Shown here: positions 25,367 to 33,222 of the stretch, piece after piece
Layout: every line of letters begins with the position of its first letter
Numbering within the stretch: position 1 is the first letter of the stretch
Source of the DNA: an uncultured Muribaculaceae bacterium
GTDB lineage: Bacteria; Bacteroidota; Bacteroidia; Bacteroidales; Muribaculaceae
Direction of reading: 5' to 3'
Length of the DNA stretch: 35,941 bases
Assembly: GCA_910587545.1 (NCBI GenBank)
Contig: CAJUMI010000022.1
Span: 1-35,941, forward strand
The notes under the pieces: model-generated
Databases searched by the model: none
The model's input: the letters and a program-made list of their open reading frames with translations, nothing else
Told to the model about the DNA's origin: nothing
Translations under genes and position numbers: made by a program

Positions 25367-25374
25367 CAAATTTA
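25367..25374 (-). promoter_or_regulatory. Promoter of the His/Cys-rich protein gene
   Basis: On the minus strand TAAATTTG, an exact TAnnTTTG box in TTTTTTTGTAAATTTGCGAC. It ends only 8 bp before the ATG at 25358, so the transcript would have almost no leader. Confidence 0.6.
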
Positions 25375-25429
25375 CAAAAAAATATAGTTACAGGGCTATT
25401 TGTCGGGGTGTTCATTCGAAAAAAATATG

Positions 25430-25437
25430 TAGATTTG
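25430..25437 (+). promoter_or_regulatory. Promoter of ftsE and the ABC-F gene
   Basis: TAGATTTG matches TAnnTTTG, 19 bp before the ftsE ATG at 25457. Predicted leader about 13 nt. Divergent from the promoter at 25367-25374 with ~55 bp between. Confidence 0.6.
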
Positions 25438-25456
25438 CAAAAAACAAATTTGAAAA

Positions 25457-26116
25457 ATGTCGATAATAGAATATAAGAGCGTGGAAATCCTGCGCAAAGA
25501 GCATGTTGTGCTTAAAGACGTAGGTTTCGCAATTGAGCCGGGCGAGTTTGTATATCTGATAGGAAAGGTCGGCAGCGGTAAAAGCTCGCTGATCAAATCG
25601 CTGTATGGCGAAGTGCCGGTCAAAACCGGTGAGGCACGGATATTCGACTATGATCTGCTGACACTTAAGCGCAAACAGATCCCTTATCTGCGTCGCAAGA
25701 TAGGGATCGTCTTTCAGGATTTCCAGTTGCTCACTGACCGTAATGTCTATGCCAACCTTGAGTTTGTGCTTGATGCTACGGGCTGGAAAGACCGAGTGGC
25801 CAAGGAGCAGCGAATCGAGGAGGTGCTCAAAGAGGTCGGCATGACCAACAAATCATATAAGATGCCTCACGAGCTGTCGGGTGGCGAGCAGCAGCGTATC
25901 GTGATCGCAAGAGCACTGCTCAATCGCCCCGAGCTTATCATCGCTGATGAACCGACAGGTAATCTCGATCCGGAGACAGGCGAGCAGATAATCAACAAAC
26001 TCTATTCTATAGCAAAGGACGGTACAGCCGTAATCGTCGCGACTCATAATCTCACGATGCTCGAACGTTTTCCCGGACGCGTCATGAGGTGTGAGGGAAA
26101 ACACCTTATCAACTGA
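25457..26116 (+). CDS. ftsE: Cell-division ABC ATPase FtsE
   Basis: 219 aa, one nucleotide-binding domain. Walker A GKVGSGKS at 36-43, Q-loop VFQDFQLL at 85-92, signature LSGGE at 140-144, Walker B LIIADEPTGNLD at 160-171, switch His in ATHN. The FQDFQLLTDR sequence is typical of FtsE rather than LolD or MacB. FtsE with membrane partner FtsX controls peptidoglycan hydrolases at the division septum; ftsX is not adjacent here, a common situation in Bacteroidetes. Only three bases separate it from the ABC-F gene, suggesting an operon. Confidence 0.85.
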   Translation: MSIIEYKSVEILRKEHVVLKDVGFAIEPGEFVYLIGKVGSGKSSLIKSLYGEVPVKTGEARIFDYDLLTLKRKQIPYLRRKIGIVFQDFQLLTDRNVYANLEFVLDATGWKDRVAKEQRIEEVLKEVGMTNKSYKMPHELSGGEQQRIVIARALLNRPELIIADEPTGNLDPETGEQIINKLYSIAKDGTAVIVATHNLTMLERFPGRVMRCEGKHLIN

Positions 26117-26119
26117 TCT

Positions 26120-27982
26120 ATGGGAGTGCTTCTTCTGGTCGATGAACTGACAAAAAGTGTCGGCGACCGCATGCTGTTTGAAAATGTCACCTTCGGCATC
26201 AATGAGGGCGACAAGATCGGTATCGTTGCCAAAAACGGTACCGGCAAGACGACTTTGCTTAACATAATAGCCGGGAAAGATACACCCGACAGCGGATCGG
26301 TCACGTTCCGAACCGACATAAAAATGTGCTATCTCAGCCAGTTGCCGGAGCTCAAGCCCGGAGCCACGATAATCGAAGCGTGTCTGGACGGCGGCGGAAA
26401 GATCGCGGATGCCGTGTCGGAGTATGAATCAGCTCTCGTTGCCGGTGACAACGATGCGATAAACGCCTCTGTCCACAAGATGGATGCGCTCGGAGCATGG
26501 GACTATGAGGACCGCGTCAGGCAGATGCTCACGCAGCTCGATCTTGCAGATGTCAGTGCGGCTGTCGATCATCTTTCCGGCGGACAGCGCAAGCGTGTCG
26601 CCATCGCCAGGGCTGTGATGCAGTATCCTGACGTCATTATACTCGATGAGCCTACAAATCACCTTGATGTCGAGGTGATCGAATGGCTTGAGAATTATCT
26701 CAAGCGTCAGAGAGTGACGCTGCTGATGGTCACTCATGACCGCTATTTCCTCGACAGGGTGTGCAACCGTATAATCGAACTGGATGACCGTACGGCTTAT
26801 TTCTACGACGGTAACTATGACTATTATCTCAGGCGCAGAGCCGAGCGTATCGAGGCCATGAATGCCGAGCTTGCAAGAGTGAAGAACACTCTGCGCAAAG
26901 AGCAGGAATGGATGAGCCGTCAGCCGCAGGCGCGTGCCGGAAAGGCCAAGTTCAGGATTGATCAGTTCTATGATCTCAAGGAAAGGTCTAAGCAGCGCCA
27001 TCGCGAGGATAATGTTAAACTCGAGACCTCAGCCGGGTATATAGGTTCCAAGATATTCGAGGCTGAAGGTATAACGAAGAAATTCGGCGACAAGGTCATA
27101 CTCGATGATTTCAGCTATACTTTCGCGCGTTATGAGAAGCTGGGCATCGTCGGCGCGAACGGAGTCGGCAAGTCAACTTTTATAAAACTGCTCCAGGGCC
27201 TGATACAGGCCGACAGTGGCGATTGGAATGTCGGCGAGACAGTGCGTTTCGGCTATTACAGCCAGGAAGGTATCTCATTTGACGAAAACAAGAAGGTGAT
27301 AGATGCGGTCACGGAAATAGCCGAAGATATCGAGCAGAACGGTGTTCATGTCGCGCCGATGCAGTTTCTTCAGAAATTTCTTTTTTCAGTCCCTGACCAG
27401 CAGAAATATATCCACACTCTCAGTGGCGGAGAGCGTTGCCGTCTGCAGTTGGCAACGGTGTTGATGCGACAGCCCAATTTTTTGATACTCGACGAGCCGA
27501 CCAACGATCTTGACATTGTCACGCTCGGCATACTTGAGGAATATCTATCGCAGTTCAAGGGATGTGTCATCGTGATCAGCCACGACCGTTACTTTCTCGA
27601 TAATGTCGTCGATCATCTGTTTGTGATGGAAGGCAACGGTGTTATAAAGGATTTTCCGGGGACATACAGCGAGTATGCGGCATGGCGAGAGGAGTGTGAC
27701 CGGCAGAAGCGTCTCGAAGACCGTCAATCGGATGAGAAAACGTCCAAATCGGAGCGTACAGTAGAGCGTAAGGAAAAGCTGAGTTTCAGGGAACGCAAGG
27801 AATTCGAGCTCCTTGAAGTCGAGATTGAGGCTCTCAACAGTGAAAAGGCTGAACTCGACCGCATATTCAACAGCGGCGGGACCATCAATGATGTAGCTGA
27901 GAAATCAGCGCGTTACACCGAGATCGTCAATATCCTCAACGAGAAAGAGATGCGCTGGCTTGAGTTGTCTGAAAAAGCGTAG
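26120..27982 (+). CDS. ABC-F ATPase (Uup/EttA-like)
   Basis: 620 aa with two nucleotide-binding domains and no membrane part. First: Walker A AKNGTGKT at 37-44, LSGGQRKR at 152-159, ILDEPTNHLDVEV. Second: GANGVGKS near 347, LSGGERCRLQLA, ILDEPTNDLDIVT. The linker between them is the charged helical P-site tRNA interaction motif region, and the C-terminus (from ~540, ERKEKLSFRERKEFELLEVEIEALNSEKAEL) is the coiled-coil arm seen in Uup. ABC-F proteins act on ribosomes; Uup also on DNA recombination intermediates. No sign it is an antibiotic-protection type. The last 78 bp overlap the convergent HAD gene. Confidence 0.92.
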   Translation: MGVLLLVDELTKSVGDRMLFENVTFGINEGDKIGIVAKNGTGKTTLLNIIAGKDTPDSGSVTFRTDIKMCYLSQLPELKPGATIIEACLDGGGKIADAVSEYESALVAGDNDAINASVHKMDALGAWDYEDRVRQMLTQLDLADVSAAVDHLSGGQRKRVAIARAVMQYPDVIILDEPTNHLDVEVIEWLENYLKRQRVTLLMVTHDRYFLDRVCNRIIELDDRTAYFYDGNYDYYLRRRAERIEAMNAELARVKNTLRKEQEWMSRQPQARAGKAKFRIDQFYDLKERSKQRHREDNVKLETSAGYIGSKIFEAEGITKKFGDKVILDDFSYTFARYEKLGIVGANGVGKSTFIKLLQGLIQADSGDWNVGETVRFGYYSQEGISFDENKKVIDAVTEIAEDIEQNGVHVAPMQFLQKFLFSVPDQQKYIHTLSGGERCRLQLATVLMRQPNFLILDEPTNDLDIVTLGILEEYLSQFKGCVIVISHDRYFLDNVVDHLFVMEGNGVIKDFPGTYSEYAAWREECDRQKRLEDRQSDEKTSKSERTVERKEKLSFRERKEFELLEVEIEALNSEKAELDRIFNSGGTINDVAEKSARYTEIVNILNEKEMRWLELSEKA

Positions 27983-28570
27983 CGTGGATTTCGAGGGTTT
28001 TACAAGTATATTGATCCCATAGGTATTGGCAGATACGACAGGACCATCGTCGCTGTGGTCGGTCACAACTGTATCCATTGTGCAGCAGTTGTCCTCGAGC
28101 CATTCGTTTACCCGCCTGAGTTTTTCTTCGCCCCGACATTCGACAAGTGTCTGTCCTGGTTTGAATACGGTCGCAACAAAATCTCCGTTCCAGATACTTC
28201 TGACGTAGTAATCCGGCGCCGCTGTCGCCAGCAGTATGCGGTGGCCTCTGTCCCGATTGCGGGAGAGGAGCGACCGTACGCCGGGATTTACTGCGGCGAG
28301 AGCTTTCTTTTTGAATGCTGGTAGAATTTCATCGTGGGGGTAGAGGGCGGAAAGTATAGTCTCTTTCATGCGTTCATGTCCGATTAGTCCGCATTTGCGG
28401 CTTGCCACGGCCGCCAGCAGTCTCAAGGAGGTTTTGAAAAGTCGTTTTCTCAGACCATATCCAATTCCGCACCGTAGATAAATTTTCAGGGTGTTGCCGT
28501 CGATGTATGTGCCGTCGAGGTCAACGACCGTGCAGGGTGTTCTGCCTGTTATTTCGCATCTATCGACCAT
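27905..28570 (-). CDS. HAD-superfamily phosphatase
   Basis: 221 aa. Motif I VVDLDGTYIDG gives nucleophile D17 and general acid D19; motif II is LLATAAPDYY; motif III/IV is TDHSDDGPVV with the conserved acidic residues; a Lys (EEKLRRVNEW) lies between. The helical insertion after motif I is as in SerB-like subfamily IB phosphatases. It probably removes phosphate from a small metabolite. The start lies inside the phosphoribosyltransferase gene (22-bp overlap), so the two are coupled and may act in one pathway. At the 3' end it overlaps the ABC-F gene tail to tail by 78 bp. Confidence 0.85.
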   Translation of the reverse strand: MVDRCEITGRTPCTVVDLDGTYIDGNTLKIYLRCGIGYGLRKRLFKTSLRLLAAVASRKCGLIGHERMKETILSALYPHDEILPAFKKKALAAVNPGVRSLLSRNRDRGHRILLATAAPDYYVRSIWNGDFVATVFKPGQTLVECRGEEKLRRVNEWLEDNCCTMDTVVTDHSDDGPVVSANTYGINILVKPSKSTLRFFRQLKPAHLFLVEDIDDLGVTR

Positions 28571-29103
28571 GGCATTCTGACGAGTGTGAAATTGTGGTAA
28601 AGATAGAAGTCCGGCATGAAGACGGGATTGGCTGCAGTCACCGTTATCACGGCTGTTCTGACGGAGATGTCGGGATAGTTGCGTCTGAACTCCTCGCAGA
28701 TCGTCGAGAGTGTGGCCCCGCTGTCGACTGCATCGTCAACGAGCAAAACACGTCGGATGGAATGATCGAGAGACGGAAGTATTATCTCGGCGTCAGACAT
28801 GTGGCCCGATCGGTTTACAAGTTTTTTAGCGTCCCAGATGCGCAATCTGTCTCGCCAGGAGAGCGGCATGTATCTGAGGATATAAGATGCCGCAGTTTTC
28901 AGAGATGTTCTGTGGGGACGTATGATCGACACAGAGTCATGTCTCACATCAGGCCAGCCATATTGCAGGACATAATTGCCCCCCCGTGGCACAGAAATAA
29001 TGATGTCGGGACGAAACGCCGCCGCATCGGTCAACCTCCGTAGCTCGCTGCATATAAGGCTGAACGAATCCCAGTCGAGAGTCAGAACGCGGAAATCAGC
29101 CAT
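28549..29103 (-). CDS. Phosphoribosyltransferase family protein
   Basis: 184 aa type I PRTase fold. The PRPP-binding loop VLLVDDAVDSGATL is complete at 119-132, and ISVPRGG (36-42) is the pyrophosphate loop. The hood regions do not match the purine salvage enzymes I know, and the acceptor is not evident. ComF-like, hypoxanthine-like or a sugar-related reaction are all possible. It overlaps the glycosyltransferase gene by 22 bp and the HAD phosphatase by 22 bp. The two equal overlaps suggest balanced expression of three enzymes. Confidence 0.82.
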   Translation of the reverse strand: MADFRVLTLDWDSFSLICSELRRLTDAAAFRPDIIISVPRGGNYVLQYGWPDVRHDSVSIIRPHRTSLKTAASYILRYMPLSWRDRLRIWDAKKLVNRSGHMSDAEIILPSLDHSIRRVLLVDDAVDSGATLSTICEEFRRNYPDISVRTAVITVTAANPVFMPDFYLYHNFTLVRMPWSIDAK

Positions 29104-30038
29104 TGCAGTGTCTTGATTGTAGCAGGGCCGCCATATGAAGCCACAGCGGCCAGCCGGTTTTTCAATCGTGAATTATGATCCGAGATGACCTGCCGGCGCA
29201 GATTCTTGACAATTGCGAAGCATCTGTCGATAGCGGTTCTGTCGCCGGGGTTGTGCCTCATCAGCGCGATCATCAGATTGAAGGCAGCGCTGAAATGGCG
29301 GTGGCCGGCCGCCTTAAGCAGCGAGGTGTGGCAGAGTGACATGTCACTGACAATCCCTTCGGTGACTTTGATTATGTCGCGTCGGCCGTCCGACCAGGTG
29401 TTCAGAAAGCTCCCGGCATGTTGACGGTAGAAATAGACGATGCTGTCTATCACGGCGATCTGTCCCGCCCGTAGAAACAATTTGGTGAATATCTCAAGGT
29501 CCTCATACCATCCGTCGTAGTAGCGAAGGCCGTCGAACAATGTACGGCGGTAGAGTTTGGCCCATGCGCCGTTGTCGGTTCCTTTTTTCTGATAGAGAGT
29601 GTTAGAACATAATTTTTCAGGATCGACTATCCGAGGGTGCTTATGCCTAGGGTGCTTGCGGGCCGGTTTTTCGTCTGACCAAGCGGCCTTTCCGATGGCG
29701 ATGGCTGCTCCGGTGGTGTCAGCTGCAGTGTGAAGGGTCGACAATGTGTCGGGATAAAGCTCGTCGTCGGCGTCAAGAAATAGGAAATATTTGCCCGCGG
29801 CCTTGTCGAGTCCGGTGTTTCGTGCACTTGAAAGACCGCCATTGGTTTTGTCGATCACTGTGATACGCTTGTCAGTCGAAGCATAGTCATGGCAGATGCG
29901 GCCCGACAGATCCGTCGAACCGTCGTTTACGAGCAATAGTTCCCAGTCTTCAAACGACTGGTTGATGACGCTGTCTATGCATTGGGGGAGATACCGCATG
30001 GCGTTGTAGACCGGAACAATGATCGAGATCTCAGGCAT
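29082..30038 (-). CDS. Family 2 glycosyltransferase (GT-A)
   Basis: 318 aa. The opening ISIIVPVYNAMRYLPQCIDS is the standard GT2 beginning, with the nucleotide-sugar site at LLVNDGSTD (35-43), GGLSSARNTG (67-76) and the metal-binding DAD of FLDADDE (87-93). The catalytic region has WYEDLEIFTKLF. No membrane segment apart from a moderately hydrophobic C-terminus. It transfers a sugar to a glycan or lipid acceptor at the cytoplasmic face. It is two bases downstream of the GHL10 gene and overlaps the PRTase gene by 22 bp. Confidence 0.9.
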   Translation of the reverse strand: MPEISIIVPVYNAMRYLPQCIDSVINQSFEDWELLLVNDGSTDLSGRICHDYASTDKRITVIDKTNGGLSSARNTGLDKAAGKYFLFLDADDELYPDTLSTLHTAADTTGAAIAIGKAAWSDEKPARKHPRHKHPRIVDPEKLCSNTLYQKKGTDNGAWAKLYRRTLFDGLRYYDGWYEDLEIFTKLFLRAGQIAVIDSIVYFYRQHAGSFLNTWSDGRRDIIKVTEGIVSDMSLCHTSLLKAAGHRHFSAAFNLMIALMRHNPGDRTAIDRCFAIVKNLRRQVISDHNSRLKNRLAAVASYGGPATIKTLQWLISAF

Positions 30039-30040
30039 GA

Positions 30041-31531
30041 TTATTTGATTGTTAGCGGTTCTGTGGGGAGAGACTCATTGTTCACCCGGTCAAGAGATGT
30101 GACCACGTAATAGCCGGGCTTGTCGATCTTGTAATGGTTATCGGGTGTGACGCATACTATTTTCGAGGCGTCGTCGAGGTCAAAACTGTCATCGTTGTCA
30201 AAACGGTAGACTACAAAGCGCACACAGTCATTGACTTGTCCGTTAGTTGCGGGCGCTGACCACCATAGCGATCCCCGCAGGGCGTGAAGATCAAACGGAG
30301 ACTCCGGGCGGGCTGTTGATTTCCAGCTATATGAAGGCGGTATTGCTATAGTGCCCTGACGATCTGCGGAAAGCGAATCCGCTATGCCTCCGAAATTGCC
30401 GGTAAGCGATGTCGACGGCCACCAGCAGTTGCCGAGTATCTTGTCGGCATCGCGGGTCATGTCGATCTTGGCCTTTAGCTGGGTAGTTTCCCGCGAAGGA
30501 GCCGGGGCGCTTTTCTTCATGGTTACTTCGATATGTTGGCCGACGTATATATGGCGTTTGCCGGCATTGCGGTTCCACCAGTCGACAAGTTTGGCATACG
30601 ACGCGCGGGGGTGCTCGATATCCCAATAGAGTTGAGGTATAAGATAATCGACCCAGCCTTTCTCAACCCATAGGATGACATCGGCGTATAGGGAATCATA
30701 GTTTTCAAGCCCGTTTGTGTCGCTGCCGCGGCTGTCGCTTTTCTTGTTTCGCCAGATGCCGAACGGACTCACTCCGAAACGAAGCCACGGTTTGAGCCTT
30801 GCGATCTCCCGGCTGACCTCTTCGATTAGACGGTTGACATTGTCACGTCGCCAGTCGTCGAGTTTCATCCCTTTGCCATAGCGGGCGTATGACTTCGCGT
30901 CGGGGAACTGTTTGCCTTTGGCGGGGTAGGGATAGAAATAATCATCGAAATGTATGCCGTCGATGTCATAGCGTTTCACAATGTCGGCTACGATGGTGGT
31001 GATATACTTTCTATTTTCCGGCCTGCCGGGGTCGAAATACACTTTTCCGTCATAACGGACGAAACGCTCGGGGTGTTTGTGGAAAAGATGACCTTCAGGC
31101 ACTTTCTGCGCAGCGCTTGAAGTCACGCGGTAAGGATTGAGCCACGCGTGCAGCTCCATGCCGCGAGCGTGTGCCTCGTCGATGATATATTCGAGCGGAT
31201 CCCAATATGGGCGGGGAGCACGGCCGTTGTCGGTAAGAAATATGCTCCACGGCTCGTATTTGCTTGAATAGAATGCGTCGGACTGAGGTCTGATCTGAAA
31301 TAAGACTACGTTGATGCCTGAGCGTCTGAGTTTGTCGAGTTGGGTGCGGATATATCGCTTGTTCTCTTCAGTTGACCGCTTGCGCCAGTCATCCTGAAAG
31401 ACTGTATGAATCCATGCTCCGCGGAACTCGCGCTTCGGATTTGCAGCCGGAGACGCGGCCGAGGCGATAAGCCAGACCGAGAACACAGTAGCGACAACAG
31501 ACAGCAGTCTTGATGAGAAAATCTTGATCAT
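30041..31531 (-). CDS. Family 10-like glycosidase-like protein (GHL10/DUF187)
   Basis: 496 aa with a signal peptide (about 1-28, SAASPA). The catalytic (beta/alpha)8 part opens with FRGAWIHTVFQDDW (36-49), followed by NVVLFQIRPQSDAFY, GMELHAWLNPYR, DGIHFDDYFYPYP, RFGVSPFGIWRN and YLIPQLYWDIEH, the usual order in GHL10 proteins. The C-terminal ~90 residues look like a fibronectin III-like beta domain. Family members in Bacteroidales are exported and thought to act on cell wall or glycan material; the substrate is unknown. First gene of the four-gene unit, driven by a box 8 bp from its ATG. Confidence 0.9.
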   Translation of the reverse strand: MIKIFSSRLLSVVATVFSVWLIASAASPAANPKREFRGAWIHTVFQDDWRKRSTEENKRYIRTQLDKLRRSGINVVLFQIRPQSDAFYSSKYEPWSIFLTDNGRAPRPYWDPLEYIIDEAHARGMELHAWLNPYRVTSSAAQKVPEGHLFHKHPERFVRYDGKVYFDPGRPENRKYITTIVADIVKRYDIDGIHFDDYFYPYPAKGKQFPDAKSYARYGKGMKLDDWRRDNVNRLIEEVSREIARLKPWLRFGVSPFGIWRNKKSDSRGSDTNGLENYDSLYADVILWVEKGWVDYLIPQLYWDIEHPRASYAKLVDWWNRNAGKRHIYVGQHIEVTMKKSAPAPSRETTQLKAKIDMTRDADKILGNCWWPSTSLTGNFGGIADSLSADRQGTIAIPPSYSWKSTARPESPFDLHALRGSLWWSAPATNGQVNDCVRFVVYRFDNDDSFDLDDASKIVCVTPDNHYKIDKPGYYVVTSLDRVNNESLPTEPLTIK

Positions 31532-31538
31532 ATACCGA

Positions 31539-31546
31539 CAAAGATA
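31539..31546 (-). promoter_or_regulatory. Promoter of the GHL10-GT2-PRTase-HAD unit
   Basis: Minus-strand TATCTTTG matches TAnnTTTG and ends 8 bp before the ATG at 31531. It adjoins the first unit of the intergenic repeat, so the repeat forms its upstream region. Confidence 0.62.
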
Positions 31547-31547
31547 C

Positions 31548-31596
31548 GAATAAGCGAGCGCAAAAGAAAATTTATTTTATTTTGCCGAGCGAGAGT
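31548..31596. repeat. Intergenic repeat, unit 1
   Basis: Begins GAATAAGCGAGCGCAA and ends TTGCCGAGCGAGAGT around an A/T-only middle. The same ends occur at 31621-31636 and 31656-31670. CGCTCG near both ends on the minus strand gives a weak dyad. Confidence 0.75.
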
Positions 31597-31620
31597 ATCT
31601 TCGGCGAAGCCAGCGATAGC

Positions 31621-31670
31621 GAATAAGCGAGCGCAATGTCAAATATATTTGAATATTGCCGAGCGAGAGT
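31621..31670. repeat. Intergenic repeat, unit 2
   Basis: Same end sequences as the unit at 31548 (16 and 15 identical bases) with a different A/T-rich centre that contains the perfect palindrome TCAAATATATTTGA. Period between units 73 bp. No -7 box follows this copy. Confidence 0.75.
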
Positions 31671-31704
31671 CTTTAAGTTCTGAGCGTAGGACTGATTTGG
31701 GGTT

Positions 31705-31741
31705 AAAAAAGTCAGGCAGCTTCATCGGATGGAGCTGCCTG
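31705..31741 (-). terminator. Intrinsic terminator of the small lipoprotein gene
   Basis: On the minus strand CAGGCAGCTCCATC pairs with GATGAAGCTGCCTG through about 13 bp (one G-U), followed by ACTTTTTT, i.e. six U residues after the stem. It lies 24 bp after the stop codon at 31766. Confidence 0.82.
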
Positions 31742-31765
31742 CTGTGGAGTAGGAGGATTTTTTGA

Positions 31766-32380
31766 TTATTCGCCGGATTTGCGGAATGTGAAATCGCGGT
31801 CTTCGATCTCGCATGACATTATGCCGTTGCGGATCTTGATGTCGGATATTTTCTGCAATCCGGAGAATTGTTGTTTCATTGCCTTTGCTATCGAGGCTTT
31901 CCATAGCTGGGCCGTGACGGCTGACAATGAGTCTATTTCGGGTTGCTGACGCTGTGTCAGTATGTTGTTTGAGAAGGTTACACCGCTGGGATCGACATTG
32001 ATCTGCAATGTCGCTGGATTGAGAAACAGCAATATATCGTCGTCGTCATGATCTTCATATGTCCAGTCTCCCGATATTACAGCGGTTGCGGCCACGCTTA
32101 CCTCGTAGGCCTCATCTACGGCCGGATCTGTCGGACTCACAGGTTGGTTGGCGTCGATTAATGAAGATATGATCACCTGTCCGTGGTCTGTTTGGCCCTC
32201 GGGTGAATAGGTAAATGATATTGACATGGTTGACATCGCATCTGCTGCTGCAGATATATTGTTGATCCTGGTAGGTGTGGCGGTCCAGGTTCCCAGGATG
32301 TCAGGATGTTTGTCGCATGCTGTCGCCAGCAAAATAAATGTAGCGGGAATAATCGCTTTGAAAAGATTTCGTGAATTCAT
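31766..32380 (-). CDS. Hypothetical lipoprotein, lipocalin-like beginning
   Basis: 204 aa with a lipoprotein signal (FILLATAC, C22). Right after it, DKHPDILGTWTATPTRI resembles the GxW start of lipocalin-like folds common in Bacteroidetes lipoproteins; beta strands alternate through the middle (SISFTYSP, GQVIISS, YEVSVAATAVISGDWTY), and an acidic patch DHDDDD lies near 111-116. The C-terminal third has a helix (AQLWKASIAKAMKQQF). It could be a small-molecule binding or envelope stress protein; function not recognised. 48 bp after plsC, own terminator. Confidence 0.72.
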   Translation of the reverse strand: MNSRNLFKAIIPATFILLATACDKHPDILGTWTATPTRINNISAAADAMSTMSISFTYSPEGQTDHGQVIISSLIDANQPVSPTDPAVDEAYEVSVAATAVISGDWTYEDHDDDDILLFLNPATLQINVDPSGVTFSNNILTQRQQPEIDSLSAVTAQLWKASIAKAMKQQFSGLQKISDIKIRNGIMSCEIEDRDFTFRKSGE

Positions 32381-32405
32381 AATTAATGTTCTTTTTGTTT
32401 AAAGA

Positions 32406-32429
32406 AACATATATTTCGGGTTATATGTT
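32406..32429 (-). terminator. Possible terminator of the acyltransferase gene
   Basis: Stem of 8 bp (AACATATA with TATATGTT), eight-base loop, followed on the minus strand by TTCTTT. It begins at the plsC stop codon. A/T-only stem, so efficiency is uncertain. Confidence 0.4.
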
Positions 32430-33151
32430 CATCTGTTCTCAGCAGGGAGACTCGAAATGATGGCATCTCTCGAATCATCCATAAGAGACTTCAGATCATG
32501 GCCTGAAGCCGGGGCGGTAATCGGCTTGTGTATAGTAAGCACGATGTGGCCGGGACGAGGCAGCAACGCAGTGCGCGGCATCACTTTGTATGCGCCGTCG
32601 ATCGTCAGCGGTACGACCGGCAGTCCGAATTCGACAGCGAGAGTGAATGCTCCGCGTCGGAATGCGTGTACGCGGCCGTCAAGGGTGCGCGATCCTTCCG
32701 GGAAGACCACTACGGACATGCCTCCGGCTAATTGGCGTTCGGCATCCTGCATTGTGCGTCTGATGGCAGCCGGCGAATGGTTGTCGACGAAGATGTGTCC
32801 GGCCTTGCGGCAACTGTAGCCCACGAGGGGTATGTGCTCAAGGCTTTTTTTCATCATCCATTTGAAGTTATGACCGAGGTAGCCGTAGACAGAGAAAATA
32901 TCATAAGCTCCCTGGTGATTGGCAACGAAAACGTATGATGTGCCTTTGGATATGTTTTCGCGTCCGTTGACTGTCACTCTGACAAACGACATGATGCAGA
33001 ACAGTTTTGCCCACAGCCTGGCGGGCCAATAACCCCACCATCGGCCCCCGAATAAGATCGAACCGATCGCGGTGACAACAGCCGCAAGGATCGTAGCCGT
33101 CAGCAAGACGGGAAGCATGATCAGAAACTGGTATATGCGATAGAATATCAT
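32429..33151 (-). CDS. plsC: 1-acyl-sn-glycerol-3-phosphate acyltransferase (PlsC family)
   Basis: 240 aa. An N-terminal membrane segment (about 7-35), motif I NHQGAYD (H79, D84, the HX4D pair), motif III FPEGSRT (150-156) and motif IV region VVPLTIDGAY follow in the order of the family. The enzyme adds the second acyl chain to lysophosphatidate to give phosphatidate, on the inner membrane. Length is standard. Some relatives acylate other lipids, so the exact substrate is an inference. Its own promoter box lies 22 bp upstream of the ATG. Confidence 0.9.
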   Translation of the reverse strand: MIFYRIYQFLIMLPVLLTATILAAVVTAIGSILFGGRWWGYWPARLWAKLFCIMSFVRVTVNGRENISKGTSYVFVANHQGAYDIFSVYGYLGHNFKWMMKKSLEHIPLVGYSCRKAGHIFVDNHSPAAIRRTMQDAERQLAGGMSVVVFPEGSRTLDGRVHAFRRGAFTLAVEFGLPVVPLTIDGAYKVMPRTALLPRPGHIVLTIHKPITAPASGHDLKSLMDDSRDAIISSLPAENR

Positions 33152-33173
33152 AGCGGGGGCGATTATTTGTATG

Positions 33174-33181
33174 CAAATTTA
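33174..33181 (-). promoter_or_regulatory. Promoter of the acyltransferase gene
   Basis: Minus-strand TAAATTTG matches TAnnTTTG; TTG of a possible -33 element is 22 bp further upstream. Leader about 16 nt. clpC stop lies 41 bp upstream on the same strand. Confidence 0.6.
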
Positions 33182-33222
33182 CATATAATTAATGGATTTC
33201 GGGCAAGCTGTATCTGTGGTTT

